The notes under the pieces are model-generated. The model saw nothing but the letters and a program-made list of their open reading frames with translations. It was not told the DNA's origin and did no database searches. DNA of 45,539 bases, taken from the NCBI GenBank assembly GCA_934090795.1, contig CAKOJQ010000011.1:1-45539 (forward strand). The letters are read 5' to 3'. The stretch is from an uncultured Bacilli bacterium. Lineage in GTDB: Bacteria; Bacillota_I; Bacilli_A; RF39; UBA660. This document shows, piece by piece, positions 7,905 to 16,709 of the stretch. Every line of letters begins with the position of its first letter. The first letter of the stretch is position 1. Position numbers and translations under genes: made by a program.

Positions 7905-8125
7905 TAATTAATTATCCGATACGAAACGCAGGGGAAATACTACCAATGGCATTAACAAAAATATTAGCAATCGTGTCTTTAATATTCACGGAGCAGAGAT
8001 AATAAATTAAAATTTATTATTTTTGGCTTTCGATTATAATTTTCTACTTCACTCAATAAAGTGACCTTTAGTTGCCACAGACTTAAGTTCTGGTAGTCGC
8101 CACCGTACACTCCTTTTTTTATTGT
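7905..8125 (-). other. Unassigned GC-richer element, possible structured RNA or small-peptide gene
   Basis: The 438-base gap between the gene at 7030 and the surface protein holds a stretch richer in G and C than its surroundings. It is bounded by the surface-protein terminator (8143-8166) and the strong terminator at 7864-7900. On the minus strand AAAAAAAGGAG is followed by a 43-codon frame from GTG 8110 to 7979 (start MYGGDYQNLSLWQ) and a 25-codon frame from GTG 7989 to 7912 (contains NIKDTIANIFVNAIG). Neither has a well-spaced ribosome site. Hairpins are visible (TCACT/AGTGA near 8060; 10-base arms at 7999-8020). I do not recognise it. Confidence 0.4.
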
Positions 8126-8142
8126 ATTTTTCATTTCTATCT

Positions 8143-8166
8143 AAAAGAAGGAAATAATTTTCCTTC
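8143..8166 (-). terminator. Terminator of the glycine-rich surface protein gene
   Basis: Arms GAAGGAAA / TTTCCTTC (8147-8154 and 8159-8166) with a four-base loop, followed on the minus strand by TTTT. It lies 25 bases after the stop of the upstream gene. Confidence 0.6.
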
Positions 8167-8190
8167 ACTTTATTATATTTAGTTCGAATA

Positions 8191-9810
8191 TTATCTTATT
8201 AAAGTTATTTTAGCATAACCATTTCCTTCTTTAGCACAATTTTCAGTTGGTGTTTCGCTATGACAGGTAGTTGAAACGGTTTTGGTTGATTCATCATTTG
8301 ATTCAGTGCAGTTATAACAATACATCATTTTATTTATTAATAATGTATTACCAATATACGATGATCCACCAGCACCAGTAGTACCAAAACCATTTGAGCC
8401 ACCATATAAACCGGCACCGCCGCCACCACCCCAACCACTAGTATAGCTTTGAATGCCAGCTCCAAATATACCTTGTCTTACACTTCCTTCATAAGCAAAT
8501 CCAGCACCTGTTTGAGTTCCACCACCAGGCAAATATGTACTATTATTAAAATTTGATGAAGATGTTCCCCTGCCTCCAACATAACCGCCACCAGCACCAC
8601 CAATTGTTGTAAGATTTGAAGTTGTACCACCGCCACCACCGGCAACCATAATAATATTATCAATTTTATTTGATAAATTTTTTAACAAACCAGATGTATC
8701 AGCAAAATGTGTAGCACCGCCACCACCATAAGAATGGGCATCACTAAAATTGCCAGAAAATCCTCCTCCATTATATCCACCTACATTTTTAGTTTTGTTA
8801 ACAGAAGCACCTTGTCCTCCAACATAAACATATAATACATCATCATTTTTTAAATTGATTTTACCAGCAGAATATCCACCATATCCGCCGTTAGCACCGC
8901 CACCTTGAGCGCCCCATGCTTCTAGTTTATATGTTCCAGAAATAGGTGCAGTAAAAGTGTAATATGGTTCCGCTACATCAGTTGTAGGTGCAATATAATC
9001 ATAGGTTATAAAATCAAAATTAATATTACATTTATAATTTATTCTTACTGTGACATCTGTTAAAGCATTTATGGTATTTTCATTAATTTTTCCTATTCCA
9101 TCTTTTATTTCGTAATTAGAAAATTCACAATCTTCATATACTTTTGCAGTTGGTAGTATTATATTTTTTCCTTTTTTTCCAATTATTGTAGTATTTGTGT
9201 TTGCAATAGGATCGTAAATTGTTACATTTATATCAGTATTAACATAATCAAGAACATTATCAGAATCAAGTGAAAGTGAAGCATTTAAAATAAGTCTTCC
9301 ATTTTTATTTTGAACTTTGTCTGATTCTGGAAAATACAAATTTAAGCGATACTGAGTTGTTGTGTTTGTTTTAGCAGGGATAGTCAATTCTTTTAGTATG
9401 AATTTTCCAAATGAGATTGTTGGAAACATTGTCTTTTCTTGTACGACTGTATCATGATTTTCACCACTATAAATATCATAATAAAGCACACCATCATTTT
9501 CAGTATCAGTAAATGTATTTGAATCTATTACTGTCTTTAAATATAATTTATAAGAATTATTAGAAGTATTTTTAGTTGTTATTGAAAAATCTTTAAATCC
9601 TATAGGACTATCGCCTGGAAGTGCATCTTCAACAGTTATAGTACTTGTTGATACAAAACTAGCGGATACTTCAGCTCCTCCAATAGTCATGGTTGATGAT
9701 TCTTCTGCTTTTATGTTTAAATCAAAATATGCGTATGTTAAACCAATAAATATTACAATGGTTAATATAATTATTAAAATAATTGGTACTATAAATTTAT
9801 TTTGTTTCAC
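8191..9810 (-). CDS. Glycine-rich cell-surface protein with TasA/camelysin-like N-terminal region
   Basis: An N-terminal hydrophobic segment (about residues 8-27, ending GLTYAYFD) gives a signal anchor. It is followed by an about 150-residue beta-rich region starting ESSTMTIGGAEV, reminiscent of TasA/camelysin-type secreted proteins. Residues about 290-535 are a glycine-rich domain (GTYKLEAWGAQGGG, VYVGGQG, MVAGGGGG, GWGGGGGAG, GAGGSSYIG) of the kind widespread in surface proteins of gut Bacillota. The end is Cys-containing (YCYNC, CHSE). No LPXTG or wall-binding repeat is seen, so it is probably anchored by the N-terminal helix or released. GTG 9810 is preferred over GTG 9819, because AGAAGGTG is well spaced only from the former. 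Confidence 0.65.
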   Translation of the reverse strand: MKQNKFIVPIILIIILTIVIFIGLTYAYFDLNIKAEESSTMTIGGAEVSASFVSTSTITVEDALPGDSPIGFKDFSITTKNTSNNSYKLYLKTVIDSNTFTDTENDGVLYYDIYSGENHDTVVQEKTMFPTISFGKFILKELTIPAKTNTTTQYRLNLYFPESDKVQNKNGRLILNASLSLDSDNVLDYVNTDINVTIYDPIANTNTTIIGKKGKNIILPTAKVYEDCEFSNYEIKDGIGKINENTINALTDVTVRINYKCNINFDFITYDYIAPTTDVAEPYYTFTAPISGTYKLEAWGAQGGGANGGYGGYSAGKINLKNDDVLYVYVGGQGASVNKTKNVGGYNGGGFSGNFSDAHSYGGGGATHFADTSGLLKNLSNKIDNIIMVAGGGGGTTSNLTTIGGAGGGYVGGRGTSSSNFNNSTYLPGGGTQTGAGFAYEGSVRQGIFGAGIQSYTSGWGGGGGAGLYGGSNGFGTTGAGGSSYIGNTLLINKMMYCYNCTESNDESTKTVSTTCHSETPTENCAKEGNGYAKITLIR

Positions 9811-9845
9811 TTTGTTCACCTTCTATTATGATTATATATTATTTT

Positions 9846-12257
9846 TTATAATTCTGCTATATATTCGAGTAATTTTAAGAACATGGTAACATATTTAGGA
9901 TGTAATCCATGCCTTTTTAGTTTACGAATTGCAATTCTTTTAGTTCTTATTTCTTCATCACTAAATAATACTTTTGCTACTTTTTCTTTTAAATCAGTAG
10001 TAATTTGTAAATCAGAAAGAATAGAATCTAAATCTTCATTAATAATTCTTTCGGCTTCTATTTCGATATCTTTACCTTTACAATTTACTGATAATTGGGT
10101 ATCTGTTGGTACATTTGGAATAATCACTAAAAAGTCATTTTCTTCTATAGAATATTCATAGTTATCTATTTTATTTTCGCCAATATAGACAATAACATCA
10201 CTTGGTTTACGAACATTTCTAAATCTTATTTTATAGTTTCTAGTAGGCATAACTACTTTAGGTGTTCCACTAGTTGGTCTAATTATGACAGTATAATTAT
10301 TTAATTGATAATTGTAATCTATGTCAGTTATTAAGTAAGCTCCTTTTTCATATTCAAGGGTTGTTCCATCATCTTCGTAAAGTTTATAAGTATTACTTTG
10401 ACCTGGAAATATTTGAATCTCTAAATCTTTGGGATTTGATGTATCATTTAGATTTTTTTCATTTAATATTGCTAGAGGGATAATAGTTCCTCTTTTAGCA
10501 AATACGGGATAATCTTCATCTTCGTAAAATGTGACGTAACGTTTTCCTCCCATGAATTTTTTGCCAGTTTTAAAATCATACCATATTCCATTAGGTAAAA
10601 ATATTCTTTGAACAGTTCTATTCATAATAATATTCTTTTTAGTTGTAATTGGGGATATAAATAATTCACTACCAAAATAATATTCATTTTTATAATCTAG
10701 TTCATCATATATTTCAGGATAGCGATAATAAATTGGTTGTATTAATGGTAAGCCTGTTTGACTATATTTGTAACTTTCAGTATATATATAAGGAATTAAA
10801 CGATGTCTTAAATTTAAATAATCTTTAACTATAAGATAGGTTTTAACATCCCATAACCACGGCTCTCTTTTATAATAATGAGAAGAATCTGAGGAAAATC
10901 TTAAAATTGGAGAATACGCACCTAACTGAACAAAACGCATATAAAGTTCAGGATCTTCAATGCCTAGTTTATAGCCGCCTATATCATGAGACCAAAAACT
11001 AAGACCAATATTTGAAGATTTAGAATTGAATTCTGGTATTAAATTTAAGTTTTTCCAGCTTACAATTGTTTCGCCACTATAAAGAACTGGATATTTATGA
11101 GATGCAATTAAACCATTACGAGAAAGAATCATAGGTCTTTTATTATAAAATCTTTTAAAGTCATCAGTGTGATAACGATTTAAAGTTCTAAGAATACTTA
11201 TATTTTTAGGGTTATTATAATCAATCCAGAAAAAATCAGTTCCAAAGTCATAAAGTGGTTTAATTAATTCATCAAAGTAAGCATTTAGCATATCAGGATT
11301 ATAAACATTAAAAGGAATAATGCCTTCTCCTTCATATTTTGATTCTTGTTTAAATCTAGAATAAGCTATTTCATCAGGAGATATTCCTTCCATGGGATTA
11401 ATATTTAAACCTATATGAATATTTTTACTATGCAAATTATCAATTAATTCTTTAGGGTTATCAATTAGTTTATAATTAAAAGTAAAACCTGTGGATGTTC
11501 CCTCATGCATGATATGCCAGTTTTTATTTAATAATAAAACTGATAGAGGAATATTATGAAATTTAAAGTTTTCTATAAGTTCTTCAATTTGTTTATCAGT
11601 ATAGGCTACATTCTTATTCCACCAATTACCTAAAGCATATCTGGGAATTAATGGAGGTTTACCTGTTAATTTAAAATAATCTCTTAAACAAAAGCCAAAA
11701 TCTTTACGATATAAAAATAAATAAGTGTCTATTCTTTGGTCTTCTCTTTTTATTAAAGATCCATCTTCATTAAGAATTAGAGATTTACTATCGTCGATAG
11801 AAGCAAAACCATCAGTAGAATAAAGTCCTTTTTCAAAGGAAATACTACCTTCAGCATTGTCTAAAGAATAAGTTGTTCCTTTAAAGTTTCTAGCTTCTGG
11901 GGCACCAAAATACCATATTTTATCGGTGTTACTTAAACTTACTCTTAGGTTTATATCTGGTGCTAATTTAGTTCCATAAAATGGTTTTTCTTTTTGATAT
12001 TCTAGTTTAAAGTAATTGGTTGTTATTGTTAAAAATTCTAGATCATTTTTGATAAAGAATTTAGGTGGCTGAAATCTTCTAAATGTTGCTAGTTCAGTAG
12101 GTCTATTTTCAAATCTTCCTTCAGGAGAATATTCTAATCTAATTAAGACTTCACTTAACACTGTAATACGATAGTTTCTACCTGTAATCATTGCTTCGTC
12201 AAATGATTTAGCTTCTTCATAATTTCTTATTAAAAAATGGTCTTTTAATCTTGTCAT
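9846..12257 (-). CDS. Glycoside hydrolase family 31 (alpha-glucosidase-like)
   Basis: An 803-residue GH31 enzyme without signal peptide, so cytoplasmic. It has the N-terminal beta domain with GAPEARNFKGTTYSLDN, the (beta/alpha)8 barrel from about 200 (YALGNWWNKN), and FFWIDYNN with the candidate nucleophile Asp 346. RPMILSRNG, SFWSHDIGGY (423-429) and GAYSPILRF follow, then C-terminal beta domains (VFAKRGTIIPL). Family members hydrolyse alpha-glucosides or alpha-xylosides with retention. The segment that normally reads SGD reads SGE (Glu 396) at the general acid/base position, a conservative but unusual change. An extra tail of about 70 residues follows the usual end. The start has a weak GAGGTTGCC ribosome site. 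Confidence 0.85.
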   Translation of the reverse strand: MTRLKDHFLIRNYEEAKSFDEAMITGRNYRITVLSEVLIRLEYSPEGRFENRPTELATFRRFQPPKFFIKNDLEFLTITTNYFKLEYQKEKPFYGTKLAPDINLRVSLSNTDKIWYFGAPEARNFKGTTYSLDNAEGSISFEKGLYSTDGFASIDDSKSLILNEDGSLIKREDQRIDTYLFLYRKDFGFCLRDYFKLTGKPPLIPRYALGNWWNKNVAYTDKQIEELIENFKFHNIPLSVLLLNKNWHIMHEGTSTGFTFNYKLIDNPKELIDNLHSKNIHIGLNINPMEGISPDEIAYSRFKQESKYEGEGIIPFNVYNPDMLNAYFDELIKPLYDFGTDFFWIDYNNPKNISILRTLNRYHTDDFKRFYNKRPMILSRNGLIASHKYPVLYSGETIVSWKNLNLIPEFNSKSSNIGLSFWSHDIGGYKLGIEDPELYMRFVQLGAYSPILRFSSDSSHYYKREPWLWDVKTYLIVKDYLNLRHRLIPYIYTESYKYSQTGLPLIQPIYYRYPEIYDELDYKNEYYFGSELFISPITTKKNIIMNRTVQRIFLPNGIWYDFKTGKKFMGGKRYVTFYEDEDYPVFAKRGTIIPLAILNEKNLNDTSNPKDLEIQIFPGQSNTYKLYEDDGTTLEYEKGAYLITDIDYNYQLNNYTVIIRPTSGTPKVVMPTRNYKIRFRNVRKPSDVIVYIGENKIDNYEYSIEENDFLVIIPNVPTDTQLSVNCKGKDIEIEAERIINEDLDSILSDLQITTDLKEKVAKVLFSDEEIRTKRIAIRKLKRHGLHPKYVTMFLKLLEYIAEL

Positions 12258-12301
12258 GGCAACCTCTCTATTCTTTTTAATGATAGCATAAATGAATTAA
12301 T

Positions 12302-12329
12302 TTGACAATTGAAATAATTATGTTATAAT
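12302..12329 (+). promoter_or_regulatory. rpsD promoter
   Basis: TTGACA (12302-12307), 16-base spacer, TATAAT (12324-12329) with an extended TG at 12321. This is a near-consensus housekeeping promoter giving an about 145-base leader before rpsD. Confidence 0.75.
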
Positions 12330-12335
12330 AGTGAG

Positions 12336-12484
12336 TGATTTGAGGCAGGTATATGCTTATATTTAATTGTTTATTTGAAATAACTTTAGTAACTTAAACT
12401 GCCTAAGGGAAAAAGATAATAAACTGTTAGATAGTTAATAAGTATAAATAACTCTTATCAAATATATAGAAAGGAGAAATAAAT
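12336..12484 (+). promoter_or_regulatory. rpsD 5' leader, likely S4 autoregulatory element
   Basis: The leader contains AGGCAG (12343-12348) complementary to CTGCCT (12399-12404), closing a domain of about 50 bases. It then runs A-rich to AAAGGAG at 12472-12478. In Bacillota S4 represses its own mRNA through a structured leader; the position and pairing fit this, but I cannot match it to the known S4 leader consensus by eye. Confidence 0.5.
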
Positions 12485-13087
12485 ATGTCAAGATATACTG
12501 GTCCTGTTTATAAGAAATCTCGTAGATTAGGATTTTCTGTTTTAGAAAATGGTAAGGAACTTGCTAAAAGACCTTATGCTCCTGGAATTCATGGAACAAG
12601 TAGAAGAAAAAAATCTAGTGAATATGGAATCCAATTAGAAGAAAAACAAAAATTAAGATTTATGTATGGATTAAGTGAAAAACAATTTGCTCGTACTTTT
12701 GAAAGAGCTGGTAAGATGAGTGGTATTCATGGTGAAAATTTACTTAAATTACTTGAAAGTAGATTAGATAACATTGTTTACCGTATGGGTCTTGCTAACA
12801 CAAGAAGAGGTGCTAGACAACTTGTTAACCATGGTCATATTACTGTAAATGGAAAGAGTGTTAATATTCCTTCTTATACAGTTAAACCTGGTGATGTAAT
12901 TAGTGTTAAAGAAAAATCTTTAAATCATCCAGCAATGAAACAAGCTTTAGAAAATGTTGTTGCTAGAGCTAAATTTGTTGAATTTGATGCTAATAAGATG
13001 ACTGGAACTTATGTTAGATATCCAGAAAGAAGTGAACTTAACGCTGATGTTAATGAATCATTAGTAGTTGAATTCTATAACAGATAG
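12485..13087 (+). CDS. rpsD: Small ribosomal subunit protein uS4
   Basis: A 200-residue S4, the normal bacterial length. It starts MSRYTGPVYKKSRRLGFSV, and the S4 RNA-binding domain is at about 91-155 (LESRLDNIVYRMG, RGARQLVNHGHITVNG, VKPGDVISVKEKS). It binds 16S rRNA early in 30S assembly and helps set decoding accuracy. The gene stands alone, outside an S10/alpha operon, as in B. subtilis, with its own strong promoter, long leader and a perfect terminator. Codon use is more biased than in neighbours, as expected for a highly expressed gene. The zinc-knuckle cysteines found in some S4 proteins are absent (C-minus form). Confidence 0.98.
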   Translation: MSRYTGPVYKKSRRLGFSVLENGKELAKRPYAPGIHGTSRRKKSSEYGIQLEEKQKLRFMYGLSEKQFARTFERAGKMSGIHGENLLKLLESRLDNIVYRMGLANTRRGARQLVNHGHITVNGKSVNIPSYTVKPGDVISVKEKSLNHPAMKQALENVVARAKFVEFDANKMTGTYVRYPERSELNADVNESLVVEFYNR

Positions 13088-13090
13088 TAG

Positions 13091-13116
13091 GAACGAAGAA
13101 ATTCGTTCTTTTTTGT
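13091..13116 (+). terminator. rpsD terminator
   Basis: GAACGAA-GAAA-TTCGTTC with seven-base perfect arms followed by TTTTTTG, four bases after the rpsD stop. Confidence 0.9.
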
Positions 13117-13164
13117 TTGTTTTTTTAATATTTTATGCTACTCTATTTGTAAGGGTGGTTAATC

Positions 13165-14211
13165 ATGAATAAAAATGATTTAGAAATAATTAAAAATATT
13201 TTAGATATTGATAAAAAAATTTATACACTTTATGAGAAATTAAGTGAATTAGAAGAAAATGAAGATGATAAATTATTTAATAAATATAAATATATGCTTA
13301 AAATATTAATAGCAAGTGAAAATAATTTATATAACTATTTTGATAAAGGTTATGAACATTTAAGTGGATGTTTAGAATATATTTTTTCCATGACAGCACC
13401 TGATTTTAACGCTAGTTCTATTTATGCAATATGTGATTATGAAGATGCTAGTTTTTTAAGTTATTATAGAATATATGAAAAACTAAAATTGATGTTAATA
13501 AGGGATAATAGATTTGTTGCTGAAAATTTAGATACTGATTTAAAAATATTTGAATCTAATAAAGATGAAAGTTTAGATTATATAAGAGTTATGAATTATA
13601 ATTTATCACAGGAATATCATAAAATGAATATGCTATTTTTAAGTGAATGTGATGATATAAGAGTTGTTAAGAAAAAGTATTTATATTCTTTTGTTTCGCC
13701 TATAATTGAAGATGAAATGATTGATAATGATTTCTTTGTTACTAAATGTTCTTTTTGGGATAATATTAGAACTAATTCTAAATACAATATATTTGAAAAT
13801 TATATCTTTTCTAAATTTGGAATGGAAAATGCAAAAGTAGATTTGGAAAATTTACTTGAATTTGCTTTAATTGATGATTTTGATATTCTTGATTGTGAAT
13901 TATCTGAAAATATAATAGATTTTAACTTGATAGTTTGTTCTTTTAAAGCAGGATTATTATTTTTAAGTGATGAGGATGTAACAGAACTTAGAAAATGGTT
14001 AGTTATCTTTAGTGACGATATTTTAGGTGAAGATGATATAGAAAGTGTCGAAGATTTAGAAAACTTAGAAAATATAGACGATGATGTGGAAAACAAAATT
14101 GAAAGATTAGAAAATATTAAAGAATATATTGAAGATATTTTAGATAATGTTAATACTTATAAAATGAAAGCAAATAAGGATGGGAAAGGTAAAACATATA
14201 GATTAGGATAG
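13165..14211 (+). CDS. Hypothetical acidic soluble protein
   Basis: A 348-residue protein I do not recognise. It is strongly acidic and helical, with no signal peptide or membrane segment. The N-terminus has heptad-like helices (IIKNILDIDKKIYTLYEKLSELEEN). Residues about 285-335 are dominated by Asp/Glu (DDILGEDDIESVEDLENLENIDDD), followed by a basic C-terminus (KMKANKDGKGKTYRLG). It has a good ribosome site (AAGGGTGG) and follows the rpsD terminator, so it is probably a separate unit. Its only visible terminator is at 14284-14321. Confidence 0.6.
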   Translation: MNKNDLEIIKNILDIDKKIYTLYEKLSELEENEDDKLFNKYKYMLKILIASENNLYNYFDKGYEHLSGCLEYIFSMTAPDFNASSIYAICDYEDASFLSYYRIYEKLKLMLIRDNRFVAENLDTDLKIFESNKDESLDYIRVMNYNLSQEYHKMNMLFLSECDDIRVVKKKYLYSFVSPIIEDEMIDNDFFVTKCSFWDNIRTNSKYNIFENYIFSKFGMENAKVDLENLLEFALIDDFDILDCELSENIIDFNLIVCSFKAGLLFLSDEDVTELRKWLVIFSDDILGEDDIESVEDLENLENIDDDVENKIERLENIKEYIEDILDNVNTYKMKANKDGKGKTYRLG

Positions 14212-14534
14212 ATTTATGTTAAGTGAGATAATGTTAGAACATTAACAACTAGTTGAAACAATGAATATTTTGGGCTATATAACAAAAAGTACACAAGATT
14301 TTTAAAAATTGTGTACTTTTTATATTTTATGATTAAATATTATTTATTTAATTTTGTAATAATCATTTATGAAAATGGCCTATTAAAGAAATCAAATGAG
14401 AATAAATAATAGTCAAAATACCATTTATATTTTTTAAGAGAAAGATGTGAAAGATAAAAAAAGACATATGAAATGTAATCATAATACCCATGCCTTTTAG
14501 ATTTCTTCAATTATAATTTTATCTAATATAAATA
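14212..14534. other. Intergenic stretch at the left flank of the decayed mobile element
   Basis: A 323-base AT-rich gap between the acidic hypothetical gene and the minus-strand genes of the mobile region. Apart from the hairpin at 14284-14321 and a short AATGTT/AACATT palindrome near 14230, I see no gene, tRNA-like sequence or copy of the tRNA-Thr 3' end. Confidence 0.5.
14284..14325. terminator. Bidirectional terminator
   Basis: AAAAAGTACACAA (14284-14296) pairs perfectly with TTGTGTACTTTTT (14309-14321), with a 12-base loop and T-tracts on both strands. It can end the acidic hypothetical gene from the left and the minus-strand gene at 14535 from the right. Confidence 0.7.
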
Positions 14535-14873
14535 TTAGTTAATGTGACTAATTTTTTGTTTTCTTTCATAAACTAGTTTTTTAGCATATGATTGATTTCT
14601 AAATACTGGTTTTAAAGAATTAATATCTAAAGTATAAACGTTTCCGTCTGAACTTATAACTGGTTCTTCAAATTTAGAATAAGTACTTTTATTTAAAATA
14701 TTTTCTCTATTTAATACATCTATATATATTCCATGGTAATTGTAGACTAATGTTTTATATGTTTTAGTTTGTTCTAAATTTGGATCATAATTGCAATCAT
14801 CAAGATCTCCCGATGGTGTATAGCAAGTTATTCTTGCTTTATATAAATTTTCTTTCACATAATGTTTATTCAT
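14535..14873 (-). CDS. Hypothetical protein (112 aa)
   Basis: The frame is open from 14903, but ATG 14873 is chosen because GCGAGGTC precedes it at a usual distance and lies inside the longer frame. The product begins MNKHYVKENLYKARITCYT and has a beta-rich middle (YNYHGIYIDVLNRENIL, ISSDGNVYTLDINSL) and a basic end. No membrane segment and no recognised family. It sits at the left edge of the decayed mobilizable element, so it may be cargo. Confidence 0.45.
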   Translation of the reverse strand: MNKHYVKENLYKARITCYTPSGDLDDCNYDPNLEQTKTYKTLVYNYHGIYIDVLNRENILNKSTYSKFEEPVISSDGNVYTLDINSLKPVFRNQSYAKKLVYERKQKISHIN

Positions 14874-14903
14874 AAAAATCGACCTCGCGTTTAATAATAA
14901 CAC

Positions 14904-15248
14904 TTTGATTTAATAAACTCAAGATGTTATATAGTAAAATTAGGCATTTCTTAATATTTTAAATTAGGAAATAAAACTACTTTCAATTCAATTTGATAGT
15001 AGTAGTTTTTTGTTATCTCGAAAAGATCGAGTTTATTATTAATATGGTGCGATAGTTAAGATAGTCCGAAAACATCACAACAAATAAATAAATAATTTAA
15101 TTCTATAATCATTATACCATGACTTTAATTAATTTTGATAAATTGTTTTATAAAAATGAAAAAGACCTAAGGCTTCTAAAGTTTCCTAGGCACATCTCGA
15201 TAAATAATATACACTTTTTATCGATAAAATGCAATACTTTTGAAAAAA
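14904..15248. other. Intergenic stretch in the mobile region
   Basis: A 345-base gap. It contains the hairpin AAAACTACT / AGTAGTTTT (14973-14981, 15001-15009). A stretch near 15020-15045 (GATCGAGTTTATTATTAATA) resembles, with changes, the region upstream of the preceding gene near 14880-14895, perhaps a small duplication. A CCTAGG-containing palindrome lies near 15170-15200. I see no credible gene. Confidence 0.4.
14973..15011. terminator. Hairpin with T-tract
   Basis: Nine-base arms AAAACTACT / AGTAGTTTT followed by TT on the plus strand and a TTTTATTT tract on the minus strand. It is positioned downstream of the minus-strand gene at 15249, and so could end that transcript. Confidence 0.4.
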
Positions 15249-15914
15249 TTATTTATCCTTTTCTATAAAACCATTAGCGACCGTTTTTATAAATGTATCT
15301 TCGATATTATGATACTGAGCAATACTAGTTTCAATATTTTTTAGTCTTTTTTCAATATTTTTAGATGTTTTTTCTATTTTTTCATTAACTTGTTTTAACT
15401 CATCAATTTCAGAAATATAAACTAAAAATCTAGAATATTGTTCAAAATCTATTTCAGTATTTTCTTTATATTTTTTTATACCATTTAATTTTTTATATTC
15501 ATATTTAACTTTTAATTTTTTTAATTCAAATTTGTTTAATATATCTGGAACAATAACACCTAAACAAACAATCCATTCTTTTCCGGGGAAAATAGTTAAG
15601 TTATTTACAGTATTATCATTTAAGTATCTTCTATCTCTTTCGTCTAATTGATTTATAAAATCTTCGTTATAATGTATATGTGTTAAAACTAATGGCACTT
15701 TCCCAACATTTCTTAATACCACACAGGTAAGATTAGATTTCACTAATTCAAATGTAACTTGTAAATATGGTCTATTTTCATTATGTTTATCTTTCAATAA
15801 AATAAAAATTGTTATCCAAGATCCAATAAGTGCTACTAAACTTATTATATCTTCCCACGAAAATGAGTTTAATCTATCTATACTTTTAATTAATTCATCT
15901 ATTTTATTTTCCAT
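15249..15914 (-). CDS. Hypothetical membrane-anchored protein with C-terminal coiled coil
   Basis: A 221-residue protein with one N-terminal membrane helix (about 23-40, IISLVALIGSWITIFILL). A beta-rich domain of about 110 residues follows (PYLQVTFELVKSNLTCVVLRNVGKVPLVLTHI). The C-terminal heptad region at 165-205 (ISEIDELKQVNEKIEKTSKNIEKRLKNIETSI) predicts a coiled coil. No known family. Single-pass proteins of this kind are common cargo of mobile elements. It is preceded by TTAGGAGTGA, a good ribosome site. Confidence 0.5.
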   Translation of the reverse strand: MENKIDELIKSIDRLNSFSWEDIISLVALIGSWITIFILLKDKHNENRPYLQVTFELVKSNLTCVVLRNVGKVPLVLTHIHYNEDFINQLDERDRRYLNDNTVNNLTIFPGKEWIVCLGVIVPDILNKFELKKLKVKYEYKKLNGIKKYKENTEIDFEQYSRFLVYISEIDELKQVNEKIEKTSKNIEKRLKNIETSIAQYHNIEDTFIKTVANGFIEKDK

Positions 15915-16000
15915 TTAAAAATCACTCCTAACTACTAAAAAAGAGCATAGTATTCCTTATCATATTAATAAGTCTCTACTAGCCCTTATTTATATTAAAA

Positions 16001-16390
16001 TTATTTTTTTAATTTTTTTGTATTTACTTCATTTAAAACTAATAATAAACCATATTTTGGTATATTCTCTGCAACTGACGGAACACATTCTTTTAAAGAT
16101 ACAATATTTACAACATATGGTAAATCAAAATAATGACTTTCCTCTGCATCAGCTATAAAACCGGTAAATATTTCCCTATATCTAGTTTTACCGTTTTCAT
16201 TTAACATTTCAAATATATATTTTTGTTCTGTTTGCTTAACCATAGGACCATATGGCGTTGCTTCACTTGATATATATTCTAAATTAGCGACTACTAAATC
16301 ATCGGTTTTATAACTATCGTTTATTTTATAATTATCACTTTTAAAATTTAGTTGATTGTTTTTTTGATTTTGTTTTTTCTTTCCAAACAT
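16001..16390 (-). CDS. Hypothetical protein (129 aa)
   Basis: A small soluble protein with a Lys/Asn/Gln-rich N-terminal 25 residues (MFGKKKQNQKNNQ), then a compact alpha/beta-looking domain (DLVVANLEYISSEATPYGPMV, YIFEMLNENGKTRYREIFTGF). The ribosome site AAAGGAGGGG is excellent. No family recognised. Likely cargo of the mobilizable element. Confidence 0.5.
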   Translation of the reverse strand: MFGKKKQNQKNNQLNFKSDNYKINDSYKTDDLVVANLEYISSEATPYGPMVKQTEQKYIFEMLNENGKTRYREIFTGFIADAEESHYFDLPYVVNIVSLKECVPSVAENIPKYGLLLVLNEVNTKKLKK

Positions 16391-16470
16391 ATCTAACCCC
16401 TCCTTTGTCTAGTTGTTTATTATAACATACTTTTATGTTATTGAAACCAAAAAACTATACTTTTTCTAAA

Positions 16471-16709
16471 TTATCCTTCATAATCTTCTTTTTCTTTGCT
16501 TAAATCTAAATCTTCAATGTCATCATCATCTAAAACATTATCATCATACATATCATTAACAACATCAATATATTTATCATCTTTATCATACCAACTATGA
16601 AATTTATCGTGTAAGAAAGATATTAGTTTTTTCAAATTTATCTTTCCAGTATACAAGAGTATTTTTTAAATCACTTATTTTAGATTTTAAAAATGATATT
16701 TCATGTTGC
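16471..16709 (-). pseudogene. C-terminal remnant of a second MobV/Pre relaxase
   Basis: The minus strand reads KKQHEISFLKSKISDLKNT then WKDKFEK in one frame and continues one frame over as LISFLHDKFHSWYDKDDKY and the acidic DDNVLDDDDIEDLDL tail. The switch is at a run of six A (five would restore the frame). The coiled-coil-plus-acidic-tail layout matches the C-terminus of plasmid recombination enzymes and resembles the tail at 17538-17729. The N-terminal catalytic part is missing; the piece is joined to an HD-domain fragment at about 16703-16709. Confidence 0.6.

Noticed and set aside
7817..8002. 61-codon plus-strand frame in the gap before the surface-protein gene
   Set aside because: No ribosome site, crosses a perfect terminator hairpin, and its peptide has no protein-like pattern.
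13800..14096. 98-codon minus-strand frame inside the acidic hypothetical gene
   Set aside because: Serine-rich antisense shadow of Glu/Asp codons with no ribosome site.
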